A stretch of 64,000 bases of DNA, taken from Aggregatibacter segnis ATCC 33393. Lineage in GTDB: Bacteria; Pseudomonadota; Gammaproteobacteria; Enterobacterales; Pasteurellaceae. Made by a program: the position numbers and the translations under genes. The stretch covers positions 97,359-161,358 of the forward strand of contig NZ_GL622200.1 of NCBI RefSeq assembly GCF_000185305.1. Reading direction: 5' to 3'. The number at the start of each line of letters is the position of its first letter. Within the stretch, counting starts at the first letter, position 1. The notes beneath the pieces were generated by a model that was not told the origin of the DNA, ran no database searches, and saw nothing but the letters and a program-made list of their open reading frames with translations. This document shows positions 47,160-56,966 of the stretch, in pieces.

Positions 47160-48077
47160 ATGGATTGTTTAGATAAACTTATTCAGTTAGCACAGGTCAG
47201 CGGAGAAGTGAACGTCCGTTGTTTATTTCAGGGTGATTGGCAGGTGCAGCAGGACGTTGGTGAAAATCAATATGTCGGCATTTTTCATTTGATTGAACAA
47301 GGGAATTGTTGGTTGAGTTTGGAAAATCAACAGATTCATTTGCAAGCCGGCGATGTCTTTTTTCTTCCGCAAAATCGACCGCACGTGATCGCCAGTCAAA
47401 CGCAACAGGCGGCAATGAAAACAGCGCCAATGTTGGCAACACCGCAAGAAAAGCCGACGGATTTATTTAAGGTTTATCATATTGGGCGGAATTCCCCGGA
47501 TTTGAAAATGTTTTGCGGCATGTTGTATTACAGTCGTCCGTCGTTGTTAATAGAGGCGTTGCCTACATATTTGCATTTGTCTTTGCATGATACGCCGTTG
47601 TTAGCATTGATTCAGGTGCTACAACAGGAGGCGGACAAAACGCAAAGTGGGGCGAAATCTTTGATTGATTCACTGGTCACGGTGCTGTTTATTTATATTT
47701 TGCGCCACGGATTGCAATCAACTCAGTTCAATCAAGGGGTGTTGGCGGGGTTGCAAGATAAACGCTTGAGTCATGTGTTGGCACAGTTATTAAGCGCACC
47801 GCAACAAGCGTGGAATATGGATTCTTTGGCCGAGTTGGCGGCAATGTCGCGTGCGAATTTTATGCGGGTGTTTCAGCAAAAAATCGGTATGGCACCGGGT
47901 AAATTTTTAACTCAGCTTCGTCTTCAACAAGCGGCGTTATTATTAAACCAAAGCAAGAAAAGTGTATTGGCGGTGGCGTTGGACGTGGGCTATCAATCGG
48001 AAGCGCATTTTAGCAAGGCTTTTAAAAGTGCTTACGGTATGAGTCCAAGTCAATACCGTAAACGTGTCTCCCTTTAG
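47160..48077 (+). CDS. AraC family regulator with N-terminal cupin
   Basis: Encodes 305 residues. Residues about 25-100 form a cupin-like sensing domain (CLFQGDW..., LQAGDVFFLPQNRPHVI). Residues about 200-302 are the AraC double helix-turn-helix (LAELAAMSRANFMRVFQQKIGMAPGKFLTQLRLQQAALLL, VALDVGYQSEAHFSKAFKSAYGMSPSQYRKR). It lies between a divergent AhpD-like gene and an ABC exporter gene; regulation of either is inferred. The start has no strong ribosome-binding site. Confidence 0.9.
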   Translation: MDCLDKLIQLAQVSGEVNVRCLFQGDWQVQQDVGENQYVGIFHLIEQGNCWLSLENQQIHLQAGDVFFLPQNRPHVIASQTQQAAMKTAPMLATPQEKPTDLFKVYHIGRNSPDLKMFCGMLYYSRPSLLIEALPTYLHLSLHDTPLLALIQVLQQEADKTQSGAKSLIDSLVTVLFIYILRHGLQSTQFNQGVLAGLQDKRLSHVLAQLLSAPQQAWNMDSLAELAAMSRANFMRVFQQKIGMAPGKFLTQLRLQQAALLLNQSKKSVLAVALDVGYQSEAHFSKAFKSAYGMSPSQYRKRVSL

Positions 48078-48166
48078 TATGGGTTGAAGACAATTTAGGC
48101 TATAATATGCCGCAGTTTGTGGGCAACATCGAATAAGGTTGCCCTTTGTTTTTAAGGAAAGATGAT

Positions 48167-50011
48167 ATGTTACATAAAATTTTTAGTTGGTTTGAGAATC
48201 GCTTGAACCCCTATCCCGACCAATCGCCGAAAACACCGGAAAACGGTTTGTTCCGCTTTATTTGGTCGAGTATTGAGGGCATGAAAGGCTGGATTTTGTT
48301 GTTAGCGGTGCTGACGATTGGTAACGGCGTGATGGAAGCCATGTTGTTCCAATTCATGGGCTTGTTGGTGGATTGGTTGGGGGCTTATACCCCAGTAACA
48401 TTATGGCAAGAAAAAGGCCATTTACTCATGGGGATGGGCGGCTTGTTAGTCTTCAGCATTATTTGGTTGTTTTTAGCCTCCTCCGTGCGTCTGCAAACCT
48501 TACAAGGCGTGTTTCCGATGCGCCTGCGTTGGAATTTCCATCGTCTGATGTTGGGACAAAGTTTAAGTTTTTACCAAGACGAATTTGCCGGACGGGTGTC
48601 TGCCAAAGTCATGCAGACGGCTTTAGCGGTGCGTGATACGGTGCTGACGATCGCCGATATGTTGGTTTATGTGGTGGTGTATTTTGTGACCTCAGGCTTA
48701 GTGTTGGCATCATTGGATAGTTGGTTCCTCGTGCCTTTCTTCGTTTGGATTGTGCTGTTTATCACCATTTTGCGTTTGTTAATTCCCCGTCTTTCCAAAA
48801 CGGCTCAACGTCAGGCAGATGCCCGTTCATTAATGACGGGGCGAATCACCGATGCCTATTCCAATATTGCTACCGTAAAATTGTTTTCTCATGGTGCTCG
48901 TGAAGCGGGTTACGCTAAGCGTTCCATGGAAGAATTTATGGTCACGGTACATGCCCAAATGCGTTTGGCAACCTCGCTAGACAGCTTAACCTACATCAAT
49001 AATGTCGTGCTGATTTTAAGTACGGCGATCATTGGTGTACTGCTATGGCAACAAGGGTTGGTCGGTGTCGGCGCGATTGCCACGTCCACCGCGATGGCAT
49101 TGCGTGTTCATGGTTTGTCCCGTTGGATTATGTGGGAATCGGCACGCTTGTTTGAAAATATCGGTACGGTAAATGACGGCATGAATACGCTGACCAAGCC
49201 GCAGACCATTTTGGATAAACCGAATTGCCCACCGTTAAAGGTCACGCGTGGAGAGATTAAATTTAACGACCTAAGTTTTGCCTACGATCCGGCAAAACCT
49301 TTGTTGAGCCATTTTAATTTAACCATTAAACCGGGTGAAAAAGTGGGGTTGATTGGGCGTTCCGGCGCGGGGAAATCTACCATTGTGAATTTGCTTTTAC
49401 GCTTTTATGAAGCGCAGCAAGGTAGCATTACTATTGATGGGCAAAATATCATGGACGTGCAACAGGAAAGCCTGCGCAGTCAAATCGGCTTGGTGACGCA
49501 AGATACGTCGTTATTGCACCGTTCTGTGCGTGATAACATCGTGTACGGCAGACCAAGTGCCACCGAGCAGGAAATGTTTGATGCGGCGGCGCGTGCAGAA
49601 GCGGCGGATTTTATTCCGTTTTTAAGTGATGCACAGGGACGCAAGGGATATGATGCGCACGTTGGTGAACGTGGCGTGAAACTTTCCGGTGGGCAACGTC
49701 AACGTATCGCCATTGCCCGCGTGATGTTGAAAGATGCACCGATTTTGTTATTGGACGAAGCCACCAGCGCGCTGGATTCCGAAGTGGAAGCGGCGATTCA
49801 AGAAAGTTTGGATAAAATGATGGAAAACAAAACCGTTATCGCCATCGCTCACCGTTTATCCACGATTGCCGCGATGGATCGTCTGATTGTGTTGGATCAC
49901 GGACAAATCGTGGAACAAGGTACCCATGCCGAATTGCTCGTACAAAACGGTCTCTACGCCAAATTATGGCAGCACCAAAGCGGTGGCTTCTTGAGTGGGC
50001 ACACAGATTAA
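48167..50011 (+). CDS. ABC exporter half-transporter (membrane and ATPase domains fused)
   Basis: Encodes 614 residues from ATG 48167 (AAGGAAAGATGAT upstream); an earlier TTG in frame is rejected. Residues about 45-330 hold about six transmembrane helices; the ATPase has Walker A GRSGAGKST near 400, the LSGGQRQRIAIARVML signature near 505, Walker B ILLLDEATSALDS and the switch IAHRLS. It acts as a dimer in the inner membrane. The substrate cannot be read. Its neighbours (AhpD-like, AraC) match the HI1051-HI1053 block as I recall it. Confidence 0.92.
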   Translation: MLHKIFSWFENRLNPYPDQSPKTPENGLFRFIWSSIEGMKGWILLLAVLTIGNGVMEAMLFQFMGLLVDWLGAYTPVTLWQEKGHLLMGMGGLLVFSIIWLFLASSVRLQTLQGVFPMRLRWNFHRLMLGQSLSFYQDEFAGRVSAKVMQTALAVRDTVLTIADMLVYVVVYFVTSGLVLASLDSWFLVPFFVWIVLFITILRLLIPRLSKTAQRQADARSLMTGRITDAYSNIATVKLFSHGAREAGYAKRSMEEFMVTVHAQMRLATSLDSLTYINNVVLILSTAIIGVLLWQQGLVGVGAIATSTAMALRVHGLSRWIMWESARLFENIGTVNDGMNTLTKPQTILDKPNCPPLKVTRGEIKFNDLSFAYDPAKPLLSHFNLTIKPGEKVGLIGRSGAGKSTIVNLLLRFYEAQQGSITIDGQNIMDVQQESLRSQIGLVTQDTSLLHRSVRDNIVYGRPSATEQEMFDAAARAEAADFIPFLSDAQGRKGYDAHVGERGVKLSGGQRQRIAIARVMLKDAPILLLDEATSALDSEVEAAIQESLDKMMENKTVIAIAHRLSTIAAMDRLIVLDHGQIVEQGTHAELLVQNGLYAKLWQHQSGGFLSGHTD

Positions 50012-50028
50012 AAACACCTTCTAAAACG

Positions 50029-50064
50029 ACCGCACTTTTGCTTGGCAAAGTGCGGTTTCTTTTT
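50029..50064 (+). terminator. Terminator of inverted uptake signals after the ABC gene
   Basis: ACCGCACTTT and AAAGTGCGGT face each other across an eight-base loop and are followed by a T-rich tract. Confidence 0.85.
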
Positions 50065-50181
50065 ACGGCGTTTTTTAGCCTTGTGTTCCTCGCATTTTTT
50101 TAGCGTAGAAGCAATAGATTTACTCAAAGGATAGGGCTGATTATAATGCTTGGCATGATTTAAACGATTTTAAGGATACAC

Positions 50182-51006
50182 ATGCAATTTTCTAAAATGC
50201 ACGGGCTCGGCAATGATTTTATGGTGGTGGATGCGGTTACGCAGAACGTTTATTTTCCCGCCGACACCATTAAACGTTTAGCCGATCGTCATCGTGGCAT
50301 TGGTTTTGATCAGCTGTTGGTGGTGGAACCGCCTTATGATCCCGAATTGGATTTTCATTATCGTATTTTTAATGCGGACGGCAGTGAAGTGGCGCAATGT
50401 GGTAATGGTGCCCGTTGCTTTGCCCGTTTTGTCACGCTTAAAGGTTTAACCAACAAAAAAGATATCGCCGTCAGTACACAAAACGGCAAAATGGTGTTAA
50501 CCGTCAAAGAAGACGACAATGTGCGTGTGAACATGGGCGAACCCATTTGGGAGCCGAATAAAATTCCGTTTACCGCCAATAAATTCGAGAAAAATTATAT
50601 TCTGCGCACGGAAATTCAAACGGTACTCTGTGGCGCGGTATCCATGGGAAATCCCCATTGTGTGGTGCAGGTGGATGATATTCACACGGCTAACGTAGCG
50701 CAGCTCGGACCATTACTCGAAAACCATGAGCGTTTTCCTGAACGGGTGAATGCCGGTTTTATGCAGGTGGTGAACCGCAAACATATTAAATTACGCGTAC
50801 ATGAGCGCGGCGCGGGCGAAACCCAAGCCTGCGGTAGCGGTGCTTGTGCGGCGGTCGCTGTGGGTATTATGCAAGGCGTATTGGACAATGAAGTGCAGGT
50901 GGATTTGCCCGGCGGCAGTTTGCTGATTGAATGGCAAGGCGAAGGGCATCCGCTGTATATGACCGGTAGCGCTACCCACGTCTATGACGGTGTGATTTAT
51001 CTCTAA
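50182..51006 (+). CDS. dapF: Diaminopimelate epimerase
   Basis: Encodes 274 residues. DapF interconverts LL- and meso-diaminopimelate for lysine and peptidoglycan. Both catalytic cysteines are present, in [14 protein letters not shown] near residue 73 and [17 protein letters not shown] near 217; [19 protein letters not shown] is the usual start. It opens a dapF-xerC-yigB operon, the same order as in E. coli (less the intervening yigA). Confidence 0.97.
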   Translation: MQFSKMHGLGNDFMVVDAVTQNVYFPADTIKRLADRHRGIGFDQLLVVEPPYDPELDFHYRIFNADGSEVAQCGNGARCFARFVTLKGLTNKKDIAVSTQNGKMVLTVKEDDNVRVNMGEPIWEPNKIPFTANKFEKNYILRTEIQTVLCGAVSMGNPHCVVQVDDIHTANVAQLGPLLENHERFPERVNAGFMQVVNRKHIKLRVHERGAGETQACGSGACAAVAVGIMQGVLDNEVQVDLPGGSLLIEWQGEGHPLYMTGSATHVYDGVIYL

Positions 51007-51022
51007 TGGTCGATCATCTGCG

Positions 51023-51913
51023 ATGCAAAATGAACTGCAAAAATACCTGACTTATTTGCGCATTGAACGTCAAGTGAGTCCTCATACGCTGACCAACTAT
51101 CAGCATCAGTTGGTGCGCGTTATCGCCATTTTGCAGGATGCCGGAATTCAACAATGGCAACAAGTCACACTAAGTGTCGTGCGCTATGTGTTGGCACAAA
51201 GCAGTAAACAAGATGGCTTAAAAGAAAAAAGCTTGGCGTTACGCCTTTCTGCGTTGCGCCGCTTTTTGAGTTATTTGGTGTATCAAGGGCAGCTCAAGGT
51301 GAATCCGGCCGTGGGCGTTTCCGCGCCTAAGCAACCCAAACATTTACCCAAAAACATCGATAGGGATCAAATTCAGCTATTACTTGCTAATGACAGCAAA
51401 GAGCCCATTGATATCCGCGATCGCGCCATGATTGAATTGTTTTACAGCTCCGGTTTGCGTTTGTCGGAATTGCAAGGATTGAACTTAAACAGCATTAATC
51501 TTCGCGTGCGTGAAGTAAGGGTGATTGGTAAAGGGAACAAAGAGCGCATTGTGCCACTGGGGCGTTATGCTTCCCATGCGATTCAACAATGGCTCAAAGT
51601 GCGGTTGTTATTTAACCCAAAAGACGATGCGTTGTTTGTTAGTCAGTTGGGGAATCGTATGTCCACGCGCACGATTCAAATGCGCTTGGAACGCTGGGGC
51701 ATTCGACAAGGGTTGAATAGCCATTTGAATCCGCATAAACTCCGCCACTCTTTTGCCACCCATATGTTGGAAGCCAGTTCGGATTTACGCGCGGTGCAAG
51801 AATTGCTCGGACATAGTCATTTATCGACAACGCAAATTTATACGCACTTAAATTTCCAACATTTAGCAGACGTGTATGATGCGGCGCATCCGCGAGCCAA
51901 ACGGAAAAAATAA
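51023..51913 (+). CDS. xerC: Tyrosine recombinase XerC
   Basis: Encodes 296 residues. XerC with XerD resolves chromosome dimers at dif. The N-terminal SAM-like domain ([20 protein letters not shown]) is followed by the catalytic domain with Arg in [12 protein letters not shown], Lys in [26 protein letters not shown] (HxxR), and [14 protein letters not shown] with the nucleophilic tyrosine. It lies in a housekeeping operon with dapF and yigB, so it is the chromosomal XerC and not a mobile-element integrase. Confidence 0.96.
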   Translation: MQNELQKYLTYLRIERQVSPHTLTNYQHQLVRVIAILQDAGIQQWQQVTLSVVRYVLAQSSKQDGLKEKSLALRLSALRRFLSYLVYQGQLKVNPAVGVSAPKQPKHLPKNIDRDQIQLLLANDSKEPIDIRDRAMIELFYSSGLRLSELQGLNLNSINLRVREVRVIGKGNKERIVPLGRYASHAIQQWLKVRLLFNPKDDALFVSQLGNRMSTRTIQMRLERWGIRQGLNSHLNPHKLRHSFATHMLEASSDLRAVQELLGHSHLSTTQIYTHLNFQHLADVYDAAHPRAKRKK

Positions 51914-51923
51914 GAGAAACGTC

Positions 51924-52637
51924 ATGAAATTTTACCGCACTTTACAGCCTTTTCAGGTGATCAGTTTTGATTTGGATGACACCTTATACGATAACTCACA
52001 GGTGATGATTAAAGCGGAAAGTGAATTTTTGGCATTTTTACGCCAATATGACGGTGTTCAAGGCGTGACATATGCCGAATGGGTGTTTTGGAAAGAAACG
52101 ATTGGGCGAGAAAATCCTCTCCTACAAGAAAATGTTACCGCATGGCGAACGCAAAGTTTACAAGCGCTATTAGCAAAACGACAAAAAAGTGCGGTGGACA
52201 TTTCCGCTATTTCTGAAAAAGCCATGTCGTATTTTTTACACTGGCGCCATCAAATTGACGTACCGACAAAGAGTTTCGAGATTCTACAACAACTCAAACA
52301 ACACTATAAACTTGTGGCGATGACTAACGGCAACGTAGAACCAGCGCGTATTGGCTTTCACCACTTTGATTTAACATTACGCGGCGGTGAGCATGGCAGA
52401 GCTAAACCTCATGAGGATTTATTCCGACAGACCGCCCGGCATTTCAATATTTCGCCACACCAACTGTTGCATGTAGGCGACAATTTACAAACAGACGTGC
52501 AAGGCGCCATTCAAGCCGGCTGCCAAGCAGTTTGGTTAAACTTAACCCAAAAGCATATTTACCAATTCAGCGATGCTCGTCTGTTACCAACGGTAGAAAT
52601 GTCGGATTTATCGGCATTGTTGTCGTTGCATTGTTAA
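51924..52637 (+). CDS. yigB: HAD family phosphatase YigB
   Basis: Encodes 237 residues. HAD motif I is ISFDLDDTLYDN (residues 12-23), motif II VAMTNGN near 145, and motifs III/IV KPHEDLF and HVGDNLQTDVQGA near 195. In E. coli YigB dephosphorylates 5-amino-6-(5-phosphoribitylamino)uracil in riboflavin synthesis. An upstream ATG at 51876 lies in the xerC 3' end and is less likely than 51924, where the family start MKFYRTLQ occurs. Confidence 0.93.
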   Translation: MKFYRTLQPFQVISFDLDDTLYDNSQVMIKAESEFLAFLRQYDGVQGVTYAEWVFWKETIGRENPLLQENVTAWRTQSLQALLAKRQKSAVDISAISEKAMSYFLHWRHQIDVPTKSFEILQQLKQHYKLVAMTNGNVEPARIGFHHFDLTLRGGEHGRAKPHEDLFRQTARHFNISPHQLLHVGDNLQTDVQGAIQAGCQAVWLNLTQKHIYQFSDARLLPTVEMSDLSALLSLHC

Positions 52638-52670
52638 AAGTGCGGTCATTTTTTACCGTGTTTTGTAAAG

Positions 52671-52700
52671 AAAAAGGCATAGTCAACCTATGCCTTTTTT
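52671..52700 (+). terminator. Terminator of the dapF-xerC-yigB operon
   Basis: AAAAAGGCATAG pairs with CTATGCCTTTTT across TCAAC, with a T run. It separates the housekeeping operon from the aryl polyene cluster. The rest of the 201-base gap before the next gene is AT-rich with no clear strong promoter. Confidence 0.92.
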
Positions 52701-52838
52701 ATTTTATGAATGAATATTTTCAATTATTTGACGATATCATCTTTCTTATTGTCTTGCGATTGCTTTAGTTAGGTCGGGTAGGTAGAATTGGTGGAATTTT
52801 AATTTTGATATTTTAAATTTCATTAAGTGGGTTATTTT

Positions 52839-53255
52839 ATGAAAAAATTCTTGTTATGTGTCGGTTTTGCTGTTTTTTCTTTGACAGCTTGTTCCTCTGG
52901 TGTTACTGATTTGAAACCTGTTAGCGCAGGTCAGAATATTAAACATGTTTGCTTAAAAGGGAGCGTTAAAGCCGCACCAGATCATTTTATTGATGCGTTA
53001 ACTCGTAGCTTAAAAAATAAAAATATTTCAGCTGAATTAATGAGAAATAAAGCGGATTGTGATCACGTTTTATTTTTTAACGTGAGAGGAAATAATCATA
53101 TTATTGCTCGTGCTAAATTTGAATTGAAAGAGATGGGAACAAAACAATCTTTGGGATCATTATCGTATAAACGTCGCGGTGATGAGAAAGAACGTGTTGA
53201 TCAGGTTGGTTTACAAGGTCAAACGGATTTAATGATTAACCAACTCTTTCAATAA
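52839..53255 (+). CDS. Small lipoprotein at the head of the aryl polyene operon
   Basis: Encodes 138 residues from ATG 52839 (a GTG four codons earlier is in frame). A signal peptide ends in the lipobox LTAC with Cys18; Ser at +2 and +3 favours the outer membrane. The rest is hydrophilic with two cysteines and several Asn/Lys-rich beta-like stretches (HVLFFNVRGNNHIIARAKFEL). I recognise no domain. It lies six bases before the chain-length-factor gene and so probably belongs to the same operon. Confidence 0.8.
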   Translation: MKKFLLCVGFAVFSLTACSSGVTDLKPVSAGQNIKHVCLKGSVKAAPDHFIDALTRSLKNKNISAELMRNKADCDHVLFFNVRGNNHIIARAKFELKEMGTKQSLGSLSYKRRGDEKERVDQVGLQGQTDLMINQLFQ

Positions 53256-53261
53256 ACTATA

Positions 53262-54005
53262 ATGACTAAGACTATTTGTCAGTTTTCTTGCAATATTTCA
53301 GCGTGGAACATTGTTTGTAATAAGACATTATCCAACAATGATTGGGCGCTAGGATATGCGCATTGGCAACAAAATAGCGGAAGTTTTCCTGATTTTGTTC
53401 CTAAACTTGAGTTTTTAGCGCCATTAAAACGTCGCCGTTTAAGCGATTCCGCCCGTTTAATTTTTGAGGCAGCTTGGAATCTGGTTGAGGAGAAAAACAA
53501 TTTACCGGTGGTTTATGCGTCAGCAAATAGTGAAATTAATCGCAACTTTAGTTTGTGGCATGCTTTATTAACGGAAGGGGATGTATCTCCAACCTCTTTC
53601 AGTTTGTCAGTACACAATGCATTAATCGGGCAATGGTCTGAATTGCGTCAAGTGAAAGCAGAAACCACAGCGCTGGTTGCTAACAAAGACAATTTGGAGA
53701 TTGCATTATTGGAGGCCTATCTCCTGTTACGGGAAGGTGAAAAGCAGGTTCTTGTGGTTGTCGCAGAATCACCTCTTGCCCTGGAATACAACGCTCATCC
53801 GGTTATGCGTCAGCCTTTTAGTTATGCGTTGGCATTGGTGGTGGAAGCCGGGGAACAATACCAATTAAGTCTTTCTAATAGCGCTTTTGAAATGGAGCCT
53901 GTTTTAGATTCAGCCTTAGAATGGGTTAAAAATCAGCATTTAAACTGCACACAATGGCAAACGCCAAATAGTACGGGAGGTGTTTGGGCATGGCAGAAAA
54001 ATTAG
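53262..54005 (+). CDS. Chain-length-factor-like beta-ketoacyl synthase (ApeC-like)
   Basis: Encodes 247 residues, the length of the short ketosynthase-like N-terminal family rather than a full ketosynthase of about 400. PVVYASANSEINRN, PTSFSLSVHNALIGQWSE and KQVLVVVAESPL follow the pattern of that family; the usual catalytic Cys is replaced in the SVHNAL stretch. In aryl polyene pathways such a protein pairs with a ketosynthase to set polyene length. The partner would lie beyond the right edge. Its end overlaps the next gene by 16 bases. Confidence 0.85.
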   Translation: MTKTICQFSCNISAWNIVCNKTLSNNDWALGYAHWQQNSGSFPDFVPKLEFLAPLKRRRLSDSARLIFEAAWNLVEEKNNLPVVYASANSEINRNFSLWHALLTEGDVSPTSFSLSVHNALIGQWSELRQVKAETTALVANKDNLEIALLEAYLLLREGEKQVLVVVAESPLALEYNAHPVMRQPFSYALALVVEAGEQYQLSLSNSAFEMEPVLDSALEWVKNQHLNCTQWQTPNSTGGVWAWQKN

Positions 54006-54778
54006 ACTGGTTTCGGCGATTTGTTGGGACGGCAATGGGTTTTTTCTTTTGGGGGATCGCAGGGGGCATGCTTCAATTAGTTTTATACCCTTATATGCTT
54101 ACTAGTAAAAGCCATGCACTACAAAGCCAGCTAAAAACACGCCGTTTTGTTGGTCGGATTTGGAATTACTTTATTCGCTATTTATCTTTTGCTGGTTTGT
54201 TGCAAGTTAGTTATAAGGGGTTTGAAAAGCTTGGTCGTCCTGGACAATTAATACTGCCTAATCATCCTTCTTTACTGGATGTGGTATTAATTTTAAGTAA
54301 AGTGCCAACGCTCAACTGTATTGTTAAAAAAGATTTATTAAATAACCCTACCATGCGAAATCAGATATTAGCCTGTGGTTTTTTACCTAATACGGAGTCT
54401 GTCGAATTACTTGAACAAAGCGATGAGGTACTCAAAGAACAAGCCTTATTGCTTTTTGCAGAAGGAACGCGAACCGGTTGGGATGGGGTGGTTAACCTTA
54501 ACCGAGGTGCGGTATCTATCGGTTTACGTAGTGCTAAAGTGATTACACCAGTCGTGATTCGAATGTTTCCGTTAAATTTGAAAAAAGGTCAACCGTGGTA
54601 TCAAATTCCGAAAACACGCATTCAATATGAGCTTATTGTTGGGGAGGATATTGACCCTCAAGACTGGCTACAAACCCAATCTTTACCAATGGCTTCTCGT
54701 CGATTGACTAAATATTTAGAAGATTATTTTAATTTACACACAAAGGACAACAAAAATGGAACTGGAACAGCAAATTAA
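53990..54778 (+). CDS. PlsC-like 1-acyl-glycerol-3-phosphate acyltransferase (ApeD-like)
   Basis: Encodes 262 residues from ATG 53990. An N-terminal hydrophobic segment (residues 13-35) anchors it in the membrane. The acyltransferase motifs are LPNHPSLLDVV (HX4D) near 87 and LFAEGTRTGWDGVVNLNRGA near 155. In the aryl polyene pathway an acyltransferase of this kind is thought to help attach the aryl polyene to a lipid. It overlaps both neighbours (16 and 23 bases), marking a tightly coupled operon. Confidence 0.87.
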   Translation: MAEKLDWFRRFVGTAMGFFFWGIAGGMLQLVLYPYMLTSKSHALQSQLKTRRFVGRIWNYFIRYLSFAGLLQVSYKGFEKLGRPGQLILPNHPSLLDVVLILSKVPTLNCIVKKDLLNNPTMRNQILACGFLPNTESVELLEQSDEVLKEQALLLFAEGTRTGWDGVVNLNRGAVSIGLRSAKVITPVVIRMFPLNLKKGQPWYQIPKTRIQYELIVGEDIDPQDWLQTQSLPMASRRLTKYLEDYFNLHTKDNKNGTGTAN

Positions 54779-55019
54779 ACAATTAATTATTGATAGTTTG
54801 GCATTAGAAGATATCAGTGTTGAAGATATTGAAAATGACACCGCACTTTTTGGTGATGATGGTTTAGGGTTGGACTCTGTTGATGCGCTTGAACTAGGTT
54901 TGGCGGTGCAAAAAACATTTCATTTACAGCTGGATAGTGAACAAACCCAAGTACGTAATCACTTTGAAAGTGTAGCGACCTTGGCAAGTTTTATTCGTAG
55001 TCAAAAAGGTGAGGCGTAA
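54756..55019 (+). CDS. Acyl carrier protein, first copy (ApeE/F-like)
   Basis: Encodes 87 residues. The phosphopantetheine-accepting serine is in GLGLDSVDALELGLAV near residue 41. The protein is acidic as expected. It precedes a second carrier protein by one base; paired carrier proteins are typical of aryl polyene clusters. An exact uptake signal lies inside at 54840. Confidence 0.9.
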   Translation: MELEQQIKQLIIDSLALEDISVEDIENDTALFGDDGLGLDSVDALELGLAVQKTFHLQLDSEQTQVRNHFESVATLASFIRSQKGEA

Positions 55020-55020
55020 T

Positions 55021-55272
55021 ATGACCGAACAAGAAATTCGAGATTTATTGACTGAGGCGCTTGAGTCTTTATTTGAAATCGAACCGGAAAGAATTAAGCC
55101 GGAAACCAATCTGTATGAAGATTTAGAAATTGATAGCATTGATGCGATTGATTTGATCGATCACATTAAACGTAAAACAGGCCACAAATTGCAAGCGGAA
55201 GATTTTCGTAATGTCCGTACCGTAGATGATGTGGTCAAAGCAGTGCTAAAAATTAGTCAGAGCGTTCAATAA
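55021..55272 (+). CDS. Acyl carrier protein, second copy (ApeE/F-like)
   Basis: Encodes 83 residues from ATG 55021 (an ATG at 55009 lies inside the previous gene). The attachment serine is in EDLEIDSIDAIDLIDHI near residue 39. It differs clearly from the first copy, so each may hold a different intermediate. Its stop shares a base with the next start (TAATG). Confidence 0.92.
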   Translation: MTEQEIRDLLTEALESLFEIEPERIKPETNLYEDLEIDSIDAIDLIDHIKRKTGHKLQAEDFRNVRTVDDVVKAVLKISQSVQ

Positions 55273-56936
55273 TGCGTAAATATGCCCCAACCGATCTAAT
55301 TGCACTCGACCCTGTATGGTGCTATTCAGATTTCGAACAAAAAGCGTATCAAATGTCCGCAGAATTTCAACGCCGTCAGATTCAAGCTGTTGCAGTGTGG
55401 TTGGAAGACGGTGCCAAATTGGCGTGTACGCTTTTAGCCGCTTGGCATGCCAAAGTGCGGGTGTTTTTCCCGCCGAATGTTACGCAAGAAAGTGTAGCGT
55501 GGGTGAGTGCTCATGCGGATTTGTGGCTAACCGATGTAGAGATTCACTCTTCCTTGGCAGTGTATTTTGATGATTTTGGTGCACAACAGTCTTGTCAAAA
55601 ACACGCTGAAAATCGACCGCTCTTTGATTATGACAACCAAACGGAAATTTGGCTGAAAACCTCCGGCAGTACCGGTGAGGCAAAAACAATCATTAAAACC
55701 GCAGAGCAAATGTGGCTTGGTGCGGAAGTCTTGGCGGAAGCCTTGCCGTTTAAAGCAGAGAATAATGTGACGGCTATTAGTACGGTCAGTATTCAACATA
55801 TTTATGGTTTAACCGTACACATCATGATGTCCTTGGTCAATGGCTGGCAAATTGGGCGTAAGCAACAATTTTATCCGGAATGTATGCTTGCTGAAACACG
55901 GAATACCGAACAGACAGTGATCGTCAGTAGTCCTGCCATGCTAACCCGTATTGACTGGTTTAATACGACAATGCCGAAAAATATCGTCGGTGTGATTTCT
56001 TCCGGTGGCGCATTACCGGAAGAAACTTCAGAACAAATGCGCCATTTATTGCAGCAGCCTGTCATTGAAATTTATGGCAGTACGGAAACCGGCCCGATTG
56101 CGATTCGTGATGATATTCATTTATGGCAAACCTTGCCGAATAGTCGTTTAGGCTGTAATGAAGATGGCGCACTATGGATTGAGGGATGTTGGCTTTCGAC
56201 ACGTGAGCAAACGGCAGATGTGGTGGAGTTTCTTGATGGTGGATTCCGTTTATTAGGGCGTAGTGATCGTATTGTCAAAATCGGTGATAAACGTACTTCA
56301 TTAGCCGGTATTGAAGCCAAGTTAAACCAACATGCTTGGGTTGAGGATTGCTATATTGCGCAACATCCTGAACAACCTCGATTGGCTGCTTGGGTCGGCT
56401 TAAATGCACAAGGGATTGAAATTTTAAGAGAGAATGGTCGACGTCATTTGATAGATCAACTTAAAGCCTATTTGGCTGAAACACAGGATAAGACGGCGAT
56501 TCCACGTTTTTGGCGTTTTACGGATAAATTGCCGCGCAATAGCCAATCTAAAATAAACAAACTGGAATTTAACCGCACTTGTATTGAGCCAAAGCGTGAA
56601 CCGATTTGGTTAACCGAACAGCAAACTAAGCGTCATTATCAGGCAACCGGCAAAGTGCCATTAGATTTGTTGTATCTTAAAGATCATTTTGCAAATTTCC
56701 CTTTAGTGCCGGGCGCAATTGAATTGCAATGGATTAGTGACAAGATTAAAGCGTTGGTAGCGCAGGATGTTGAATTTAGCCGTTTGGATAAATTGAAATT
56801 CCAAAAATTCTTACGTCCGAATGACTGTTTTTCTCTTGAATTAAACGTCGCCGAGAAACGGGATAAAGTCACTTTCCAACTGAAAGTAGAAAATGATATG
56901 TGCTGTAGCGGCGTCGCAGTGTTATCGTATCGTTAA
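55272..56936 (+). CDS. AMP-dependent ligase fused to a hotdog dehydratase domain
   Basis: Encodes 554 residues. Residues 1-450 form an adenylating ligase: WLKTSGSTGEAKTI near 125, IEIYGSTETGPIA near 263, RLLGRSDRIVKIGDKRTSLAGIE near 325, and LPRNSQSKINK with the catalytic-type lysine near 427. Residues about 465-554 form a FabA/FabZ-like hotdog with LLYLKDHFANFPLVPGAIELQW. In the systems I know, ligase (ApeH) and dehydratase (ApeI) are separate genes; here they are one protein. It would activate an aryl acid and dehydrate 3-hydroxyacyl intermediates. Confidence 0.85.
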   Translation: MRKYAPTDLIALDPVWCYSDFEQKAYQMSAEFQRRQIQAVAVWLEDGAKLACTLLAAWHAKVRVFFPPNVTQESVAWVSAHADLWLTDVEIHSSLAVYFDDFGAQQSCQKHAENRPLFDYDNQTEIWLKTSGSTGEAKTIIKTAEQMWLGAEVLAEALPFKAENNVTAISTVSIQHIYGLTVHIMMSLVNGWQIGRKQQFYPECMLAETRNTEQTVIVSSPAMLTRIDWFNTTMPKNIVGVISSGGALPEETSEQMRHLLQQPVIEIYGSTETGPIAIRDDIHLWQTLPNSRLGCNEDGALWIEGCWLSTREQTADVVEFLDGGFRLLGRSDRIVKIGDKRTSLAGIEAKLNQHAWVEDCYIAQHPEQPRLAAWVGLNAQGIEILRENGRRHLIDQLKAYLAETQDKTAIPRFWRFTDKLPRNSQSKINKLEFNRTCIEPKREPIWLTEQQTKRHYQATGKVPLDLLYLKDHFANFPLVPGAIELQWISDKIKALVAQDVEFSRLDKLKFQKFLRPNDCFSLELNVAEKRDKVTFQLKVENDMCCSGVAVLSYR

Positions 56937-56966
56937 TCATGTTATCACTTGTTTGCCTCATAAATT

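Noticed and set aside
51023-51913. Tyrosine recombinase as a sign of an integrated element
   Set aside because: It is XerC in the dapF-xerC-yigB operon; no attachment-site repeats or phage genes are nearby.
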